Of a stretch of DNA of 64,000 nucleotides, positions 55,108-63,555 are shown piece after piece. The DNA is from Marinobacter algicola DG893 (GTDB taxonomy: Bacteria > Pseudomonadota > Gammaproteobacteria > Pseudomonadales > Oleiphilaceae): assembly GCF_000170835.1 (NCBI RefSeq), contig NZ_ABCP01000009.1, positions 1 to 64,000 on the forward strand. The letters run 5' to 3'. A model generated the notes under the pieces. The model saw nothing but the letters and a program-made list of their open reading frames with translations, searched no databases and was not told the DNA's origin. The position numbers and the translations under genes were made by a program. Within the stretch, counting starts at the first letter, position 1. Each line of letters opens with the position of its first letter.

Positions 55108-55797
55108 ATGACAGAACCGAACCAGGCCCCCATGAAAGCTCGCGACAACCCCGAAGAATCCGTCCATCACCGTATCGAGGAATGGTTGAACAGCGCCACC
55201 CATGGTCTGGGCGCCCTTCTTAGCGTGATCGGTACAATTGCATTGATCGTCGCGGCCAGCCAACTGGGGGATGTCTGGAAGATCGTCAGCTTCAGCATCT
55301 TTGGCGCTTCCCTGATCATGCTTTACCTGGCATCAGCGCTTTACCATGGCGCCCGCCACCCCAGGCTACGGGCGCTGTTCAAGACTCTGGATCACTGCGC
55401 CATTTTCCTGTTGATTGCCGGCACCTACACCCCTTTCCTCCTCGTCAATATGCGCGGCACCAGCGGCTGGACGCTGTTTGCCATCATCTGGTCCCTGGCT
55501 GCGACCGGCGTGGTTCTGAAAGTCATCTTCCAGAACCGCTTCAAACTGGCACGTGTAGGTATCTACATTGCCATGGGCTGGCTGATCACCTTCGCCTCAT
55601 CAGACCTGGTGGCGAGTATCAGCGATACAGCTCTCTACCTGACCATCGCGGGTGGCGTGGTCTACACCGTCGGTGTCGGCTTCTACCTCGCGGACCGCAT
55701 TCCCTACATGCATGCGGTATGGCACCTGTTCGTCATCGGCGGCAGCGCCCTGCACTTCAGCGCGATCTACTACGGTGTCCTGCCCCATACACTGTGA
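55108..55797 (+). CDS. Hemolysin III family (PAQR-like) membrane protein
   Basis: A 229-residue seven-helix membrane protein. Metal-binding PAQR features are ALYH (near 74), LDHCAIFLLIAGTYTPFLL and HAVWHLFVIGGSALHF (near 201-218). Bacterial YqfA-type homologues act in membrane energy or lipid balance; hemolysis is not their main role. The start is not certain: ATG at 55108 or 55132, neither with a clear ribosome site. It stands alone. Confidence 0.9.
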   Translation: MTEPNQAPMKARDNPEESVHHRIEEWLNSATHGLGALLSVIGTIALIVAASQLGDVWKIVSFSIFGASLIMLYLASALYHGARHPRLRALFKTLDHCAIFLLIAGTYTPFLLVNMRGTSGWTLFAIIWSLAATGVVLKVIFQNRFKLARVGIYIAMGWLITFASSDLVASISDTALYLTIAGGVVYTVGVGFYLADRIPYMHAVWHLFVIGGSALHFSAIYYGVLPHTL

Positions 55798-55876
55798 CAA
55801 TGCGGCCGTGCCATAGCGACCTGACGAGCCCGATTTTGGTTATACTGTAGAACCTCACCACGTCGGGAGCCGAGCA

Positions 55877-56332
55877 ATGGCAAAGTGGCTGGTTAAGACC
55901 GAACCGTCCGAATGCAGCATCGATGACTTTGAGAACGCACAGGTTCAGACCATCCCCTGGGACGGAGTGCGCAACTATCAGGCGCGAAATTTCCTGCAGG
56001 AAATGGCCGAGGGGGACGACGTGTTTGTTTATCACTCCAGCTGCAAACACATTGGCGTGGCAGGGATTGTCCGCGTCGTCACGTCCGCCTATCCGGACCC
56101 GACCCAGTTCCGGGCAGATTCGCCTTACTACGACCCCAAAAGCACACCGGAAAAGCCCCGCTGGCAGGCCGTGGATATGGCCTTTGAGAAAAAGCTCCCG
56201 CGACTGATCCCACTGGATGAAATCAAGTCTCTCCCGGGCCTTGAGGGCCTGGCGCTGATCAGGCGTGGCAACCGCTTGTCGGTGATGCCCGTTACCGAAC
56301 AACAGTGGCAGATCATACTCGCCAACGCCTGA
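55877..56332 (+). CDS. EVE domain protein
   Basis: A 151-residue single-domain EVE (PUA-like) protein. It begins MAKWLVKTEPSECSIDDF, then WDGVRNYQARNFLQEM, a pattern shared by the family, and has the Lys/Tyr-lined pocket residues. EVE domains bind modified bases in RNA or DNA, for example 5-methylcytosine; some act in restriction of modified DNA. No nuclease or methylase partner is adjacent. ATG follows GGGAGCCGAGCA. Confidence 0.92.
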   Translation: MAKWLVKTEPSECSIDDFENAQVQTIPWDGVRNYQARNFLQEMAEGDDVFVYHSSCKHIGVAGIVRVVTSAYPDPTQFRADSPYYDPKSTPEKPRWQAVDMAFEKKLPRLIPLDEIKSLPGLEGLALIRRGNRLSVMPVTEQQWQIILANA

Positions 56333-56411
56333 GCGCAGTTCCCGCTACCCAATCCAGCCCACTCCCTTTAGAATTCAGGCTCCGCGATCGTTATGGAGTG
56401 CCTGTTTTCCC

Positions 56412-57242
56412 ATGTCCGCCCAACCAAGCCCCTCAACCGGATTCGAACAACTGCGCCGCATAGAGTCCAGCCGGATATTCCAGAGCGTGGTTATCGGCAT
56501 TATCATCCTGTCGGCGCTCACCATTGGCGCAAAGACCTATGAACTACCGCCGTTGGTGGAGGGTTCCCTTAGCGTGATGGACAACGCCATCACCTTGTTT
56601 TTCCTGATAGAAATCCTGTTCCGCTTTGCCGCCTGCCCCAACAAGAAACGCTTTCTGATGGATGGCTGGAACCTGTTCGATACGCTGGTCGTCGTTGGCA
56701 GCCTCATCCCACTGGACAACTCCGACGCCGTGCTGCTTGGCCGGTTGTTGCGTGTGTTCCGGGTGTTGCGCCTGGTCTCTGTGGTGCCAGAGCTGCGATT
56801 CCTGATCAACTCTCTGCTGAAAGCCATCCCGCGCATGGGCTACATCGCCCTGTTGATGTTTATCATTTTCTACATTTATGCGGCCATGGGCTCAATGTTC
56901 TTTGCGGACGTGGACGAGACTCTTTGGGGCGATGTCGCCATTGCCATGCTCACGCTGTTCCGGGTGGCAACCTTCGAGGACTGGACAGACGTGATGTATG
57001 CCACGATGGAACCATACCCGCTAAGTTGGCTCTACTATCTAACGTTTATCTTTCTGACCGCGTTCGTATTCCTCAACATGATGATCGGGGCGATCCTGGA
57101 AGTCATGAGTGAGGAACAGAACGCGGAGCAGGCCCAGAAAGCCCACGATGAACGGGACGAGATCGCACGTCAGTTAAAGGCGGTCCAGGAACAGTTGCAG
57201 GAACTGACGAAGCAGGTATCCGAAAAATCCGGGGGGCGCTGA
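56412..57242 (+). CDS. Voltage-gated ion channel, bacterial Nav-like (BacNav)
   Basis: A 276-residue six-helix channel subunit. S4 is RLLRVFRVLRLVSVVPELRF with four regularly spaced arginines (near 118-137). The pore loop TFEDWTD (T187-W191) is the selectivity filter, a variant of the TLESW filter of known sodium channels. The C-terminal cytosolic helix (EEQNAEQAQKAHDERDEIARQ, then LKAVQEQLQELTKQV) is a coiled coil that joins four subunits. Selectivity for Na+ or Ca2+ cannot be decided from the filter. Confidence 0.9.
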   Translation: MSAQPSPSTGFEQLRRIESSRIFQSVVIGIIILSALTIGAKTYELPPLVEGSLSVMDNAITLFFLIEILFRFAACPNKKRFLMDGWNLFDTLVVVGSLIPLDNSDAVLLGRLLRVFRVLRLVSVVPELRFLINSLLKAIPRMGYIALLMFIIFYIYAAMGSMFFADVDETLWGDVAIAMLTLFRVATFEDWTDVMYATMEPYPLSWLYYLTFIFLTAFVFLNMMIGAILEVMSEEQNAEQAQKAHDERDEIARQLKAVQEQLQELTKQVSEKSGGR

Positions 57243-57353
57243 CCGCCAGAGAAAATTCGTACCTGACTGCAAACTGCAACCAATGGTCAATAGCCTTAGC
57301 GGCAATACCAGCTAAAGTATAAGAAACCATTTTGTAACAGGAACACTGGCATT

Positions 57354-57863
57354 ATGACCCCTGATCACTTTACCAAGGCCGACCTGGAAGCCTGCGGACA
57401 AGGCACTCTCTTTCCCGGCAAGATGCGGCTGCCCATCAACGAAATGCTGATGATGGACCGCGTTACCCATTTCAGCGAAACCGACGGGCTCTATGGCAAA
57501 GGCAGCATCGTTGCGGAGCTGGACATCAACCCGGACCTCTGGTTCTTCAAGGTTCACTTTGTGGATGATCCGGTCATGCCCGGATGCCTGGGCCTGGACG
57601 CCATGTGGCAGTTGGTGGGTTTTTTCCTGGCAGCCACCGGAGGTGAAGGCAAGGGTCGCGCGCTGGGAAGCGGTGAGGTGAAGTTTTCTGGCCAGGTGCT
57701 ACCCACGAACAAACTCGTTCGGTATCACCTCGACATCAAACGGGTCATCCGCCGCAAGCTTACCATGGCCATTGCCGATGCCCGCATGGAAGTGGATGGC
57801 CGGGAGATATACACCGCCAAAGACCTGAAGGTCGGCATGTTCAATTCTACGGATGACTTCTAG
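57354..57863 (+). CDS. fabA: 3-hydroxydecanoyl-ACP dehydratase/isomerase
   Basis: This enzyme dehydrates 3-hydroxydecanoyl-ACP and isomerises the trans-2 to the cis-3 double bond, starting unsaturated fatty acid synthesis. The 169-residue protein has the FabA active-site region [23 protein letters not shown] (His near 69, Asp near 83) and [16 protein letters not shown] text at the start ([14 protein letters not shown]). ATG follows AACAGGAACACTGGCATT. fabB begins 10 bp after its stop, the conserved fabAB operon. Confidence 0.97.
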   Translation: MTPDHFTKADLEACGQGTLFPGKMRLPINEMLMMDRVTHFSETDGLYGKGSIVAELDINPDLWFFKVHFVDDPVMPGCLGLDAMWQLVGFFLAATGGEGKGRALGSGEVKFSGQVLPTNKLVRYHLDIKRVIRRKLTMAIADARMEVDGREIYTAKDLKVGMFNSTDDF

Positions 57864-57873
57864 GAGCCATTAA

Positions 57874-59085
57874 ATGCGTCGTGTTGTTATTACAGGCATG
57901 GGAATCGTCTCCAGCCTCGGAACCAATCAAGACGAAGTAACCCGGTCCCTGCGGGAATCAATTCCTGGCATTGGTTTTAGCCAGGAAGCTAAGGACAACG
58001 GTCTGCGCAGCCATGTGTGCGGGCAGATTGACCTGAACCTGCCGGAACTGATTGACCGCAAACTGATGCGCTTCATGTGCCCGGCCTCAGGTTACACCTA
58101 TCTGGCAATGAAAGAAGCCATTGAGCAGGCCGGGCTAACAGAAGAGCAGATCCGCGCCAACTCAACCGGCGTTATTACCGGCGCTGGCGGTGCATCAACG
58201 GTGGAGCTGATGGATGCAATCGATACCCACCGCGAGAAAGGCATCCGTCGTGTAGGGCCTTATCGAGTACCCCGCACCATGGGCAGTGCTATCAACGCCT
58301 CTCTTTCCACGGCATTCGGCATTACCGGCATCAACTACGGCATCACCTCAGCCTGTGCCACCAGCGCCCACTCCATCGGCCACGCCGCCGATATGATTGC
58401 GCTGGGTCGCCAGGACGTGATGTTTGCCGGAGGCGGTGAAGACATCCACTGGACGCTGAGCCTGATGTTCGACGCCATGGGTGCGCTCTCCACCAAATAC
58501 AACGACACCCCCGGAAAAGCCTCCCGCACCTACGATCGGGATCGGGACGGTTTCGTCATCTCCGGTGGCGGCGGCATTCTGGTACTGGAAGCCCTGGAGC
58601 ATGCAGAAGCACGTGGGGCCAACATTCTGGCCGAACTGGTCGGCTTCGGTGCAACCTCTGATGGCGCCGATATGGTCGCACCCAGTGGCGAAGGCGCCAT
58701 TCGCTGCATGCAACAGGCGATGAAGAATGTCGATGGCGAAATCAGCTACATCAACACCCACGGCACCAGCACGCCGGCGGGAGATGTCACCGAACTCAAA
58801 GCGCTGAAGGAAACCTTTGGCGACAAGATACCGCCACTGAGTTCAACCAAGCCACTTTGCGGCCACGCTCTGGGCGCAGCCGGTGTGCACGAAGCCATCT
58901 ACAGCCTGATCATGCAGCGGGGGAACTTTATTGCGCCATCTGCCAATATTGAGAACCTGGATGAAGGCGCCGAAGGCTACCCCATCGTGAGAGAGCGACA
59001 GGACAACGTGGACCTGCCTCTGGTGATGAGCAACAGCTTTGGATTCGGCGGCACCAACGGCACGCTGATCTTCAAGAAAGCCTGA
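57874..59085 (+). CDS. fabB: 3-oxoacyl-ACP synthase I
   Basis: This condensing enzyme extends the cis-3-decenoyl-ACP made by FabA, committing it to unsaturated fatty acids. The 403-residue protein has the catalytic Cys in [11 protein letters not shown] (near 161), His in [11 protein letters not shown] (near 295) and His in [13 protein letters not shown] (near 330). ATG follows AGGAGCCATTAA. The product of this pathway is complemented by the DesB desaturase route at 30-33 kb. A strong terminator ends the operon. Confidence 0.97.
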   Translation: MRRVVITGMGIVSSLGTNQDEVTRSLRESIPGIGFSQEAKDNGLRSHVCGQIDLNLPELIDRKLMRFMCPASGYTYLAMKEAIEQAGLTEEQIRANSTGVITGAGGASTVELMDAIDTHREKGIRRVGPYRVPRTMGSAINASLSTAFGITGINYGITSACATSAHSIGHAADMIALGRQDVMFAGGGEDIHWTLSLMFDAMGALSTKYNDTPGKASRTYDRDRDGFVISGGGGILVLEALEHAEARGANILAELVGFGATSDGADMVAPSGEGAIRCMQQAMKNVDGEISYINTHGTSTPAGDVTELKALKETFGDKIPPLSSTKPLCGHALGAAGVHEAIYSLIMQRGNFIAPSANIENLDEGAEGYPIVRERQDNVDLPLVMSNSFGFGGTNGTLIFKKA

Positions 59086-59102
59086 CCACCAGGCAGAAAA
59101 AC

Positions 59103-59138
59103 GCCGGGGCAGACACGAATTCGCTGCCCCGGCTTTTT
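59103..59138 (+). terminator. Rho-independent terminator of fabAB
   Basis: Ten-base-pair arms GCCGGGGCAG (59103..59112) and CTGCCCCGGC (59124..59133) flank an 11-nt loop and are followed by TTTTT. It lies 18 bp after the fabB stop. It may also serve the convergent AraC-like gene, since AAAAA precedes it on the + strand as GAAAAACG. Confidence 0.9.
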
Positions 59139-59163
59139 CGATATCCTTTAAGCCACCCTCTAA

Positions 59164-59517
59164 CTAAGCAACCCTCGAGCGGTAGGCTCCTGGCGATTTA
59201 CCCATCCAGCGTTTGAACGCACGGCTGAAGGCACTGAGCTCGGAGAACCCAAGTTGTTCAGCGATTTCCACCAGGGGCTTGCTGCGGTCCTTCAGGTAGG
59301 CCAGCGCCCGTTCACGCCTGATATCCTCCAGCAACGCTGCAAAGGTCAGGTTTTCTTCTTTCAATCTTTTGTGAAGCGTATGCCGGCTCATGTGCAGTTG
59401 AGAGGCAACAGCCTCCACCCCTACCCGACCACGTTCCAGATGCCCGGCAATCAACGAAGTCACTCGCGCACTGAACGGTGCCACAGCCGCGCGGGGCTTC
59501 ATCGGTTCTGAGTGCAT
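59164..59517 (-). CDS. Stand-alone AraC-type DNA-binding domain
   Basis: A 117-residue protein that consists of the two helix-turn-helix units of the AraC family and nothing else: VEAVASQLHMSRHTLHKRLKEE (first HTH, near 34-55) and LVEIAEQLGFSELSAFSRAFKRW (second, near 82-104). The large N-terminal sensor domain normal for this branch (ArgR/OruR-like) is absent, and no remnant is seen upstream. GGAG eight bases before the ATG suggests a true start. It may bind DNA constitutively or with a partner. It is divergent from the suf operon. Confidence 0.85.
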   Translation of the reverse strand: MHSEPMKPRAAVAPFSARVTSLIAGHLERGRVGVEAVASQLHMSRHTLHKRLKEENLTFAALLEDIRRERALAYLKDRSKPLVEIAEQLGFSELSAFSRAFKRWMGKSPGAYRSRVA

Positions 59518-59638
59518 GTCACGGTCTCCTGATCATTCCCTGCAGGCATGCTTTACCTGCGCTGGTCAGCGTACACATGTTAGCCGAAAATAACCATATT
59601 GGGCTTTAGTCGCAGACAGGAAGGCACACATCGCCTAA

Positions 59639-59698
59639 TGGCACAAAGATCCGGGCTATCGACCCGATTACCGCACCCTTAGTGCCACAAGGGTCGAT
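59639..59698. promoter_or_regulatory. Interleaved inverted repeats in the araC-like/suf gap
   Basis: Two inverted repeats interlock: TGGCAC (59639..59644) with GTGCCA (59682..59687), and ATCGACCC (59658..59665) with GGGTCGAT (59691..59698). A loose direct repeat TGGCACAAAG and TGCCACAAGG also lies here, 44 bp apart, a spacing and form that would suit AraC-type binding. A TATAAT at 59704..59709 follows. The region is part of the 455-bp gap 59518..59972, the longest without a gene; outside these sites and the suf promoter I see nothing in it. Confidence 0.35.
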
Positions 59699-59727
59699 TA
59701 AGGTATAATCACGACACACGCAATTTA

Positions 59728-59760
59728 ATACCTGACTATTTTACTCTGGTATTGTATACT
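59728..59760 (+). promoter_or_regulatory. suf promoter with IscR type 1-like site
   Basis: The 25-bp stretch 59728..59752 reads ATA-CCT-GACT-A-TTT-T-ACTC-TG-G-TAT and fits the IscR type 1 consensus ATASYYGACTRWWWYAGTCRRSTAT with about two mismatches. It overlaps a good promoter: -35 CTGACT (59732..59737), 17-bp spacer, -10 TATACT (59755..59760). Bound IscR with its [2Fe-2S] cluster should therefore repress suf when iron-sulfur supply is ample. The transcript leader to sufB would be about 205 nt. Confidence 0.75.
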
Positions 59761-59972
59761 CACTCACCAGAAGAAACGGATATTGCCCTTGATTTTCAAC
59801 AGGGCCGCACCCAATCCGTCATCCAAAAAACCGATTGCAGGGCGCACCCAGTTTTGGGGAGATCACTGCAACGCATGAATTAATGACATCCGCCCGGCGG
59901 CATTGAACACAACACCGTCGGCGACACCAGGGGCCAACAAGGCCCGAGATGAGAGAATACGGAGCGACGATC

Positions 59973-61421
59973 ATGGCGACCACCGATAAAGAGGTGAACG
60001 AGCTGATCAAACGGGAATACGAACACGGTTTTGTAACAGACATCGAAGCCGACACGTTCGAGCCCGGCCTGAATGAAGACGTCATTGCCCGCCTTTCCGC
60101 CATCAAGAAAGAGCCGGAATGGATGCTGGAATGGCGCCTGAAAGCCTACCGTCGCTGGCTGGAAATGGACGAGCCGGACTGGGCACACGTGGGTTACCCG
60201 AAAATCGACTACAACTCGATTTCCTATTACTCCGCGCCCAAGCGCAAAGAAGATATGCCCCAGAGCCTCGACGAAGTCGACCCGGAGCTGCTCAAGACCT
60301 ACGAGAAACTGGGCATCCCCCTGCACGAGCGTGAAAAGCTTGCTGGCGTGGCCGTTGATGCCGTCTTCGACTCCGTTTCCGTAGCGACCACCTTCAAGGA
60401 GCCGCTGGCCAAAGCTGGCGTCATCTTCTGCTCCATTTCGGAGGCCATCCAGGATTACCCGGAACTGGTAAAAAAATATCTCGGCTCTGTGGTTCCTGCA
60501 GGCGACAACTTCTTCGCCGGCCTGAACTCCGCCGTGTTTTCAGATGGCACGTTCGTGTACGTACCCAAGGGCGTGCGCTGCCCTATGGAGCTGTCCACCT
60601 ACTTCCGCATTAACGCGGCCAATACCGGGCAGTTCGAGCGCACCCTGATCATCGCCGAGGACAGCAGCTACGTCAGTTATCTGGAAGGCTGCACTGCGCC
60701 GATGCGCGACGAAAACCAGCTTCACGCAGCGGTGGTTGAGCTGGTGGCCCTGGACGATGCCCAGATCAAGTACTCCACGGTGCAGAACTGGTACCCGGGC
60801 GACGAGAACGGCAAAGGCGGTATCTTCAACTTCGTCACCAAACGTGGCGCCGCTATTGGCAAAAACTCAAAAATTTCCTGGACCCAGGTTGAGACCGGCT
60901 CTGCCGTCACCTGGAAGTACCCGAGTTGCGTGCTCCGCGGCGACAACAGCGTGGGCGAGTTCTACTCGGTGGCGCTGACCAACAACTTCCAGCAGGCGGA
61001 CACCGGCACCAAGATGATCCATCTGGGCAAGAACACGTCCAGCACCATCATCTCCAAGGGCATTTCCGCCGGCAAAAGCTCCAACGCCTATCGCGGGCTG
61101 GTGAAGTTCGGCCCCGGAGCGGAAGGCGCGCGCAACTACACCCAGTGTGATTCGCTGCTGATCGGCGACCGCTGCGGGGCTCACACCTTCCCGTACATCG
61201 AGAGCAAGAACAAGTCAGCCATCGTTGAGCACGAGGCAACCACCTCCAAGGTCAGCGACGAGCAGATGTTCCTCTGCCGTCAGCGTGGTATCGACCCGGA
61301 GCAGGCGGTTTCCATGATCGTGAACGGCTTCTGTAAAGAGGTGTTCAAGGAGCTGCCGATGGAGTTCGCTGTGGAAGCTGGCAAGTTGCTTGAGGTTAGT
61401 CTTGAGGGATCTGTTGGTTAA
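59973..61421 (+). CDS. sufB: Fe-S cluster assembly scaffold protein SufB
   Basis: Core subunit of the SufBC2D scaffold on which iron-sulfur clusters are built. The 482-residue protein begins [22 protein letters not shown] and contains [28 protein letters not shown] (in two parts), the sulfur-accepting Cys region [10 protein letters not shown], and [12 protein letters not shown] near the end. ATG at 59973 follows CGGAGCGACG; a start 24 bp upstream is less likely. The order sufB-C-D-S follows. No iscR or sufA gene precedes it. Confidence 0.97.
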   Translation: MATTDKEVNELIKREYEHGFVTDIEADTFEPGLNEDVIARLSAIKKEPEWMLEWRLKAYRRWLEMDEPDWAHVGYPKIDYNSISYYSAPKRKEDMPQSLDEVDPELLKTYEKLGIPLHEREKLAGVAVDAVFDSVSVATTFKEPLAKAGVIFCSISEAIQDYPELVKKYLGSVVPAGDNFFAGLNSAVFSDGTFVYVPKGVRCPMELSTYFRINAANTGQFERTLIIAEDSSYVSYLEGCTAPMRDENQLHAAVVELVALDDAQIKYSTVQNWYPGDENGKGGIFNFVTKRGAAIGKNSKISWTQVETGSAVTWKYPSCVLRGDNSVGEFYSVALTNNFQQADTGTKMIHLGKNTSSTIISKGISAGKSSNAYRGLVKFGPGAEGARNYTQCDSLLIGDRCGAHTFPYIESKNKSAIVEHEATTSKVSDEQMFLCRQRGIDPEQAVSMIVNGFCKEVFKELPMEFAVEAGKLLEVSLEGSVG

Positions 61422-61476
61422 CAACCAACAGACAGCCCCGCACCGGAATTCAGAAAACAGAGAGAGAAATCGTCAA

Positions 61477-62250
61477 ATGCTGAGCATCAAGAACCTGCAC
61501 GCATCTGTTGAGGGTGAAGAGATCCTCAAGGGCATCAACCTGGAGATCAAGGCCGGGGAAGTTCACGCCATCATGGGCCCGAACGGCTCTGGCAAGAGTA
61601 CCTTGTCCCAGGTATTGGCAGGTAACGAGACGTTTGAGGTAACTCAGGGCGAAATCAGCCTGAACGGCGAGAACCTGCTGGACCTTGAAACCGAAGAGCG
61701 GGCTCGTGAAGGTATTTTCCTGGCGTTCCAGTATCCGGTGGAGATTCCCGGCGTCAGCAACCTGCAGTTCCTGCGCACCGCCGTCAACGCCATGCGCACA
61801 CACCGTGGCGAGCCGGAAATGAACGCCGCAGAGTTCATGAAGCTGGCCAAAGAAGTGTCCAAACAGGTGGATCTGGACCCCGCGTTTCTCAAACGTGGCG
61901 TCAACGAAGGCTTCTCCGGTGGCGAGAAGAAACGCAATGAGATTCTTCAGGCGCTGTTACTGCAGCCCAAATTGGCGATTCTGGATGAGACAGACTCCGG
62001 GCTCGACATTGACGCCCTGCAGGTGGTTTCCAAGGGCGTTAACGCCCTGCGCGCCGAAGACCGTGCGATTCTGATGGTGACTCACTACCAGCGCCTGCTG
62101 AACCACATCGTGCCGGACCATGTTCACGTGCTGGCCGGTGGCAGGATCGTCAAATCCGGGGGGCGCGAACTGGCCCTTGAGCTCGAAGAGCGTGGTTACG
62201 GCTGGCTCGGCGTGAAAGACGAAGAAGCCACCCCCAGTGCAGCCAGCTAA
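61477..62250 (+). CDS. sufC: Fe-S cluster assembly ATPase SufC
   Basis: This ABC-type ATPase binds SufB and SufD and drives the shape change of the scaffold. The 257-residue protein has Walker A GPNGSGKST (near 36-44), FLAFQYPVEIPGV, signature GFSGGEKKRNE and Walker B LAILDETDSGLDIDAL, all SufC features. ATG 61477 follows AGAGAGAAATCGTCA. It begins 55 bp after sufB and ends 12 bp before sufD. Confidence 0.97.
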   Translation: MLSIKNLHASVEGEEILKGINLEIKAGEVHAIMGPNGSGKSTLSQVLAGNETFEVTQGEISLNGENLLDLETEERAREGIFLAFQYPVEIPGVSNLQFLRTAVNAMRTHRGEPEMNAAEFMKLAKEVSKQVDLDPAFLKRGVNEGFSGGEKKRNEILQALLLQPKLAILDETDSGLDIDALQVVSKGVNALRAEDRAILMVTHYQRLLNHIVPDHVHVLAGGRIVKSGGRELALELEERGYGWLGVKDEEATPSAAS

Positions 62251-62262
62251 GGAGGCCGTGGA

Positions 62263-63549
62263 ATGAAACCAGCACCAACCATTTCCAGCGCCTTCCTCGA
62301 GCCGGGCGGGCATTCGCTGCCCGAGCCGTTGCTTGAGCTGCGCAAACAACGGGGTACGGCACTGGTGGACATGCCACTGCCGACCCGCAAAACCGAGAAC
62401 TGGAAATACTCCAGCCGGCACCTGAAGCTGACCGACGAACTGGCCACTACCCTGCCGGCAACCGGCAAGGATGGCTACAGCTTGTCGATTCCCGGGTATC
62501 GCGTGGTGTTCCACAACGGCGTGATGATTCCGGAAGCCTCGGACTTTCCGGACCTGGACGGCATCCGCATTCAACGCTTCGCAGATCTGGATGATGACGA
62601 AGCCGCGGCCCTGGCCGAACGCCTGGACAACACGCTGGACACCCGTGCCGTACAGATGGCGCGACTGAATTCCGCCCGCTTTGAAGACGGCCTCTATATC
62701 CAGCTGGACAAGGAAGCGGTTCTCGATCAGCCGTTGTTCATCGTGCATGAAGTGACCGGCACGGCTTCCGGCTCGGCGTACCCGCGGATTTATGTAGATG
62801 CGGCACGTCACAGCCAGATTACGGTGGTAGAGGAATACCTCTCCAGCGGCGAGGAGCCGGTCATGGTGGATACCGTCACCGAGTTTGTTTTGGCAGACGG
62901 AGCCCAGGTCACGAATGTACGGCTGGTCATGGAAGGCGAAAATGTACAGCACATCGGGGCGACCGGTGTCCGCCAGGCCGCCAACTCCCGCTTCGAGAGC
63001 CACTGCGTGGGCTTCGGTGGACCACTGCGTCGCCATGACCTGCAGGTTCGGCTGGAAGGCGAAGGCGGCGAGTGCAAGCTGAACGGCGTGGTTGTCACCC
63101 AGGGCAAACAGCACTACGACAACCACACCTCCATTGAACACGTTGCCGCCCACTGCGACAGCGAGGAAACCTATCGCAATATCGCTGCGGACGAATCCCA
63201 TGCCGTGTTCAATGGCCGCATCCATATCCATGAGGATGCCCAGAAGTCCAACGCGAACATGAACAACAAGAACCTGTTGCTCTCCACCGGCGCCGAGATC
63301 GATACCAAGCCCGAGCTGGAGATCTACGCGGACGATGTCAAATGCGCCCATGGCGCAACAATCGGCCAGCTTGACAGAATTTCCCTGTTCTATCTGGTAT
63401 CTCGTGGCATTGGGCGTCGTGAGGCCAATACCCTTTTGACGATGGCCTTTATTAATGAACTTGTTGAACAGATTCCGGTTCAGGCCGTCAAAGACGCTGC
63501 CCAGCTCCGGCTGAATGAATTTTTCGATCAGACGTTTCAGGAGGCCTGA
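62263..63549 (+). CDS. sufD: Fe-S cluster assembly protein SufD
   Basis: Second scaffold subunit, 428 residues, homologous to SufB in its C-terminal beta-helix. It begins with RKTENWKYSSRHLKL in the N-terminal part, has YDNHTSIEHVAAHCDSEE and KSNANMNNKNLLLS, and ends CAHGATIGQLDRISLFYLVSRGI, which contains the His and Cys used at the SufB-SufD interface. ATG at 62263 follows AAGGAGGCCGTGGA, a strong site. Confidence 0.97.
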   Translation: MKPAPTISSAFLEPGGHSLPEPLLELRKQRGTALVDMPLPTRKTENWKYSSRHLKLTDELATTLPATGKDGYSLSIPGYRVVFHNGVMIPEASDFPDLDGIRIQRFADLDDDEAAALAERLDNTLDTRAVQMARLNSARFEDGLYIQLDKEAVLDQPLFIVHEVTGTASGSAYPRIYVDAARHSQITVVEEYLSSGEEPVMVDTVTEFVLADGAQVTNVRLVMEGENVQHIGATGVRQAANSRFESHCVGFGGPLRRHDLQVRLEGEGGECKLNGVVVTQGKQHYDNHTSIEHVAAHCDSEETYRNIAADESHAVFNGRIHIHEDAQKSNANMNNKNLLLSTGAEIDTKPELEIYADDVKCAHGATIGQLDRISLFYLVSRGIGRREANTLLTMAFINELVEQIPVQAVKDAAQLRLNEFFDQTFQEA

Positions 63550-63555
63550 CCGGTT

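Noticed and set aside
55108..55797. Hemolysin or toxin role for the hemolysin III gene
   Set aside because: The sequence is a seven-helix PAQR-type membrane protein with metal-site histidines, so the name is historical.
59639..59698. RNA pseudoknot (riboswitch-like) from the interleaved inverted repeats
   Set aside because: The pairing order would make an H-type pseudoknot, but the sequence lies upstream of the predicted suf start of transcription, so it would not be in that RNA. DNA sites are likelier.
61957..63351. A 464-codon open frame on the minus strand
   Set aside because: It lies wholly opposite sufC and sufD, which are certain genes. Its translation is rich in Val, Gly, His and Gln, as in high-G+C antisense frames, and shows no family signature.
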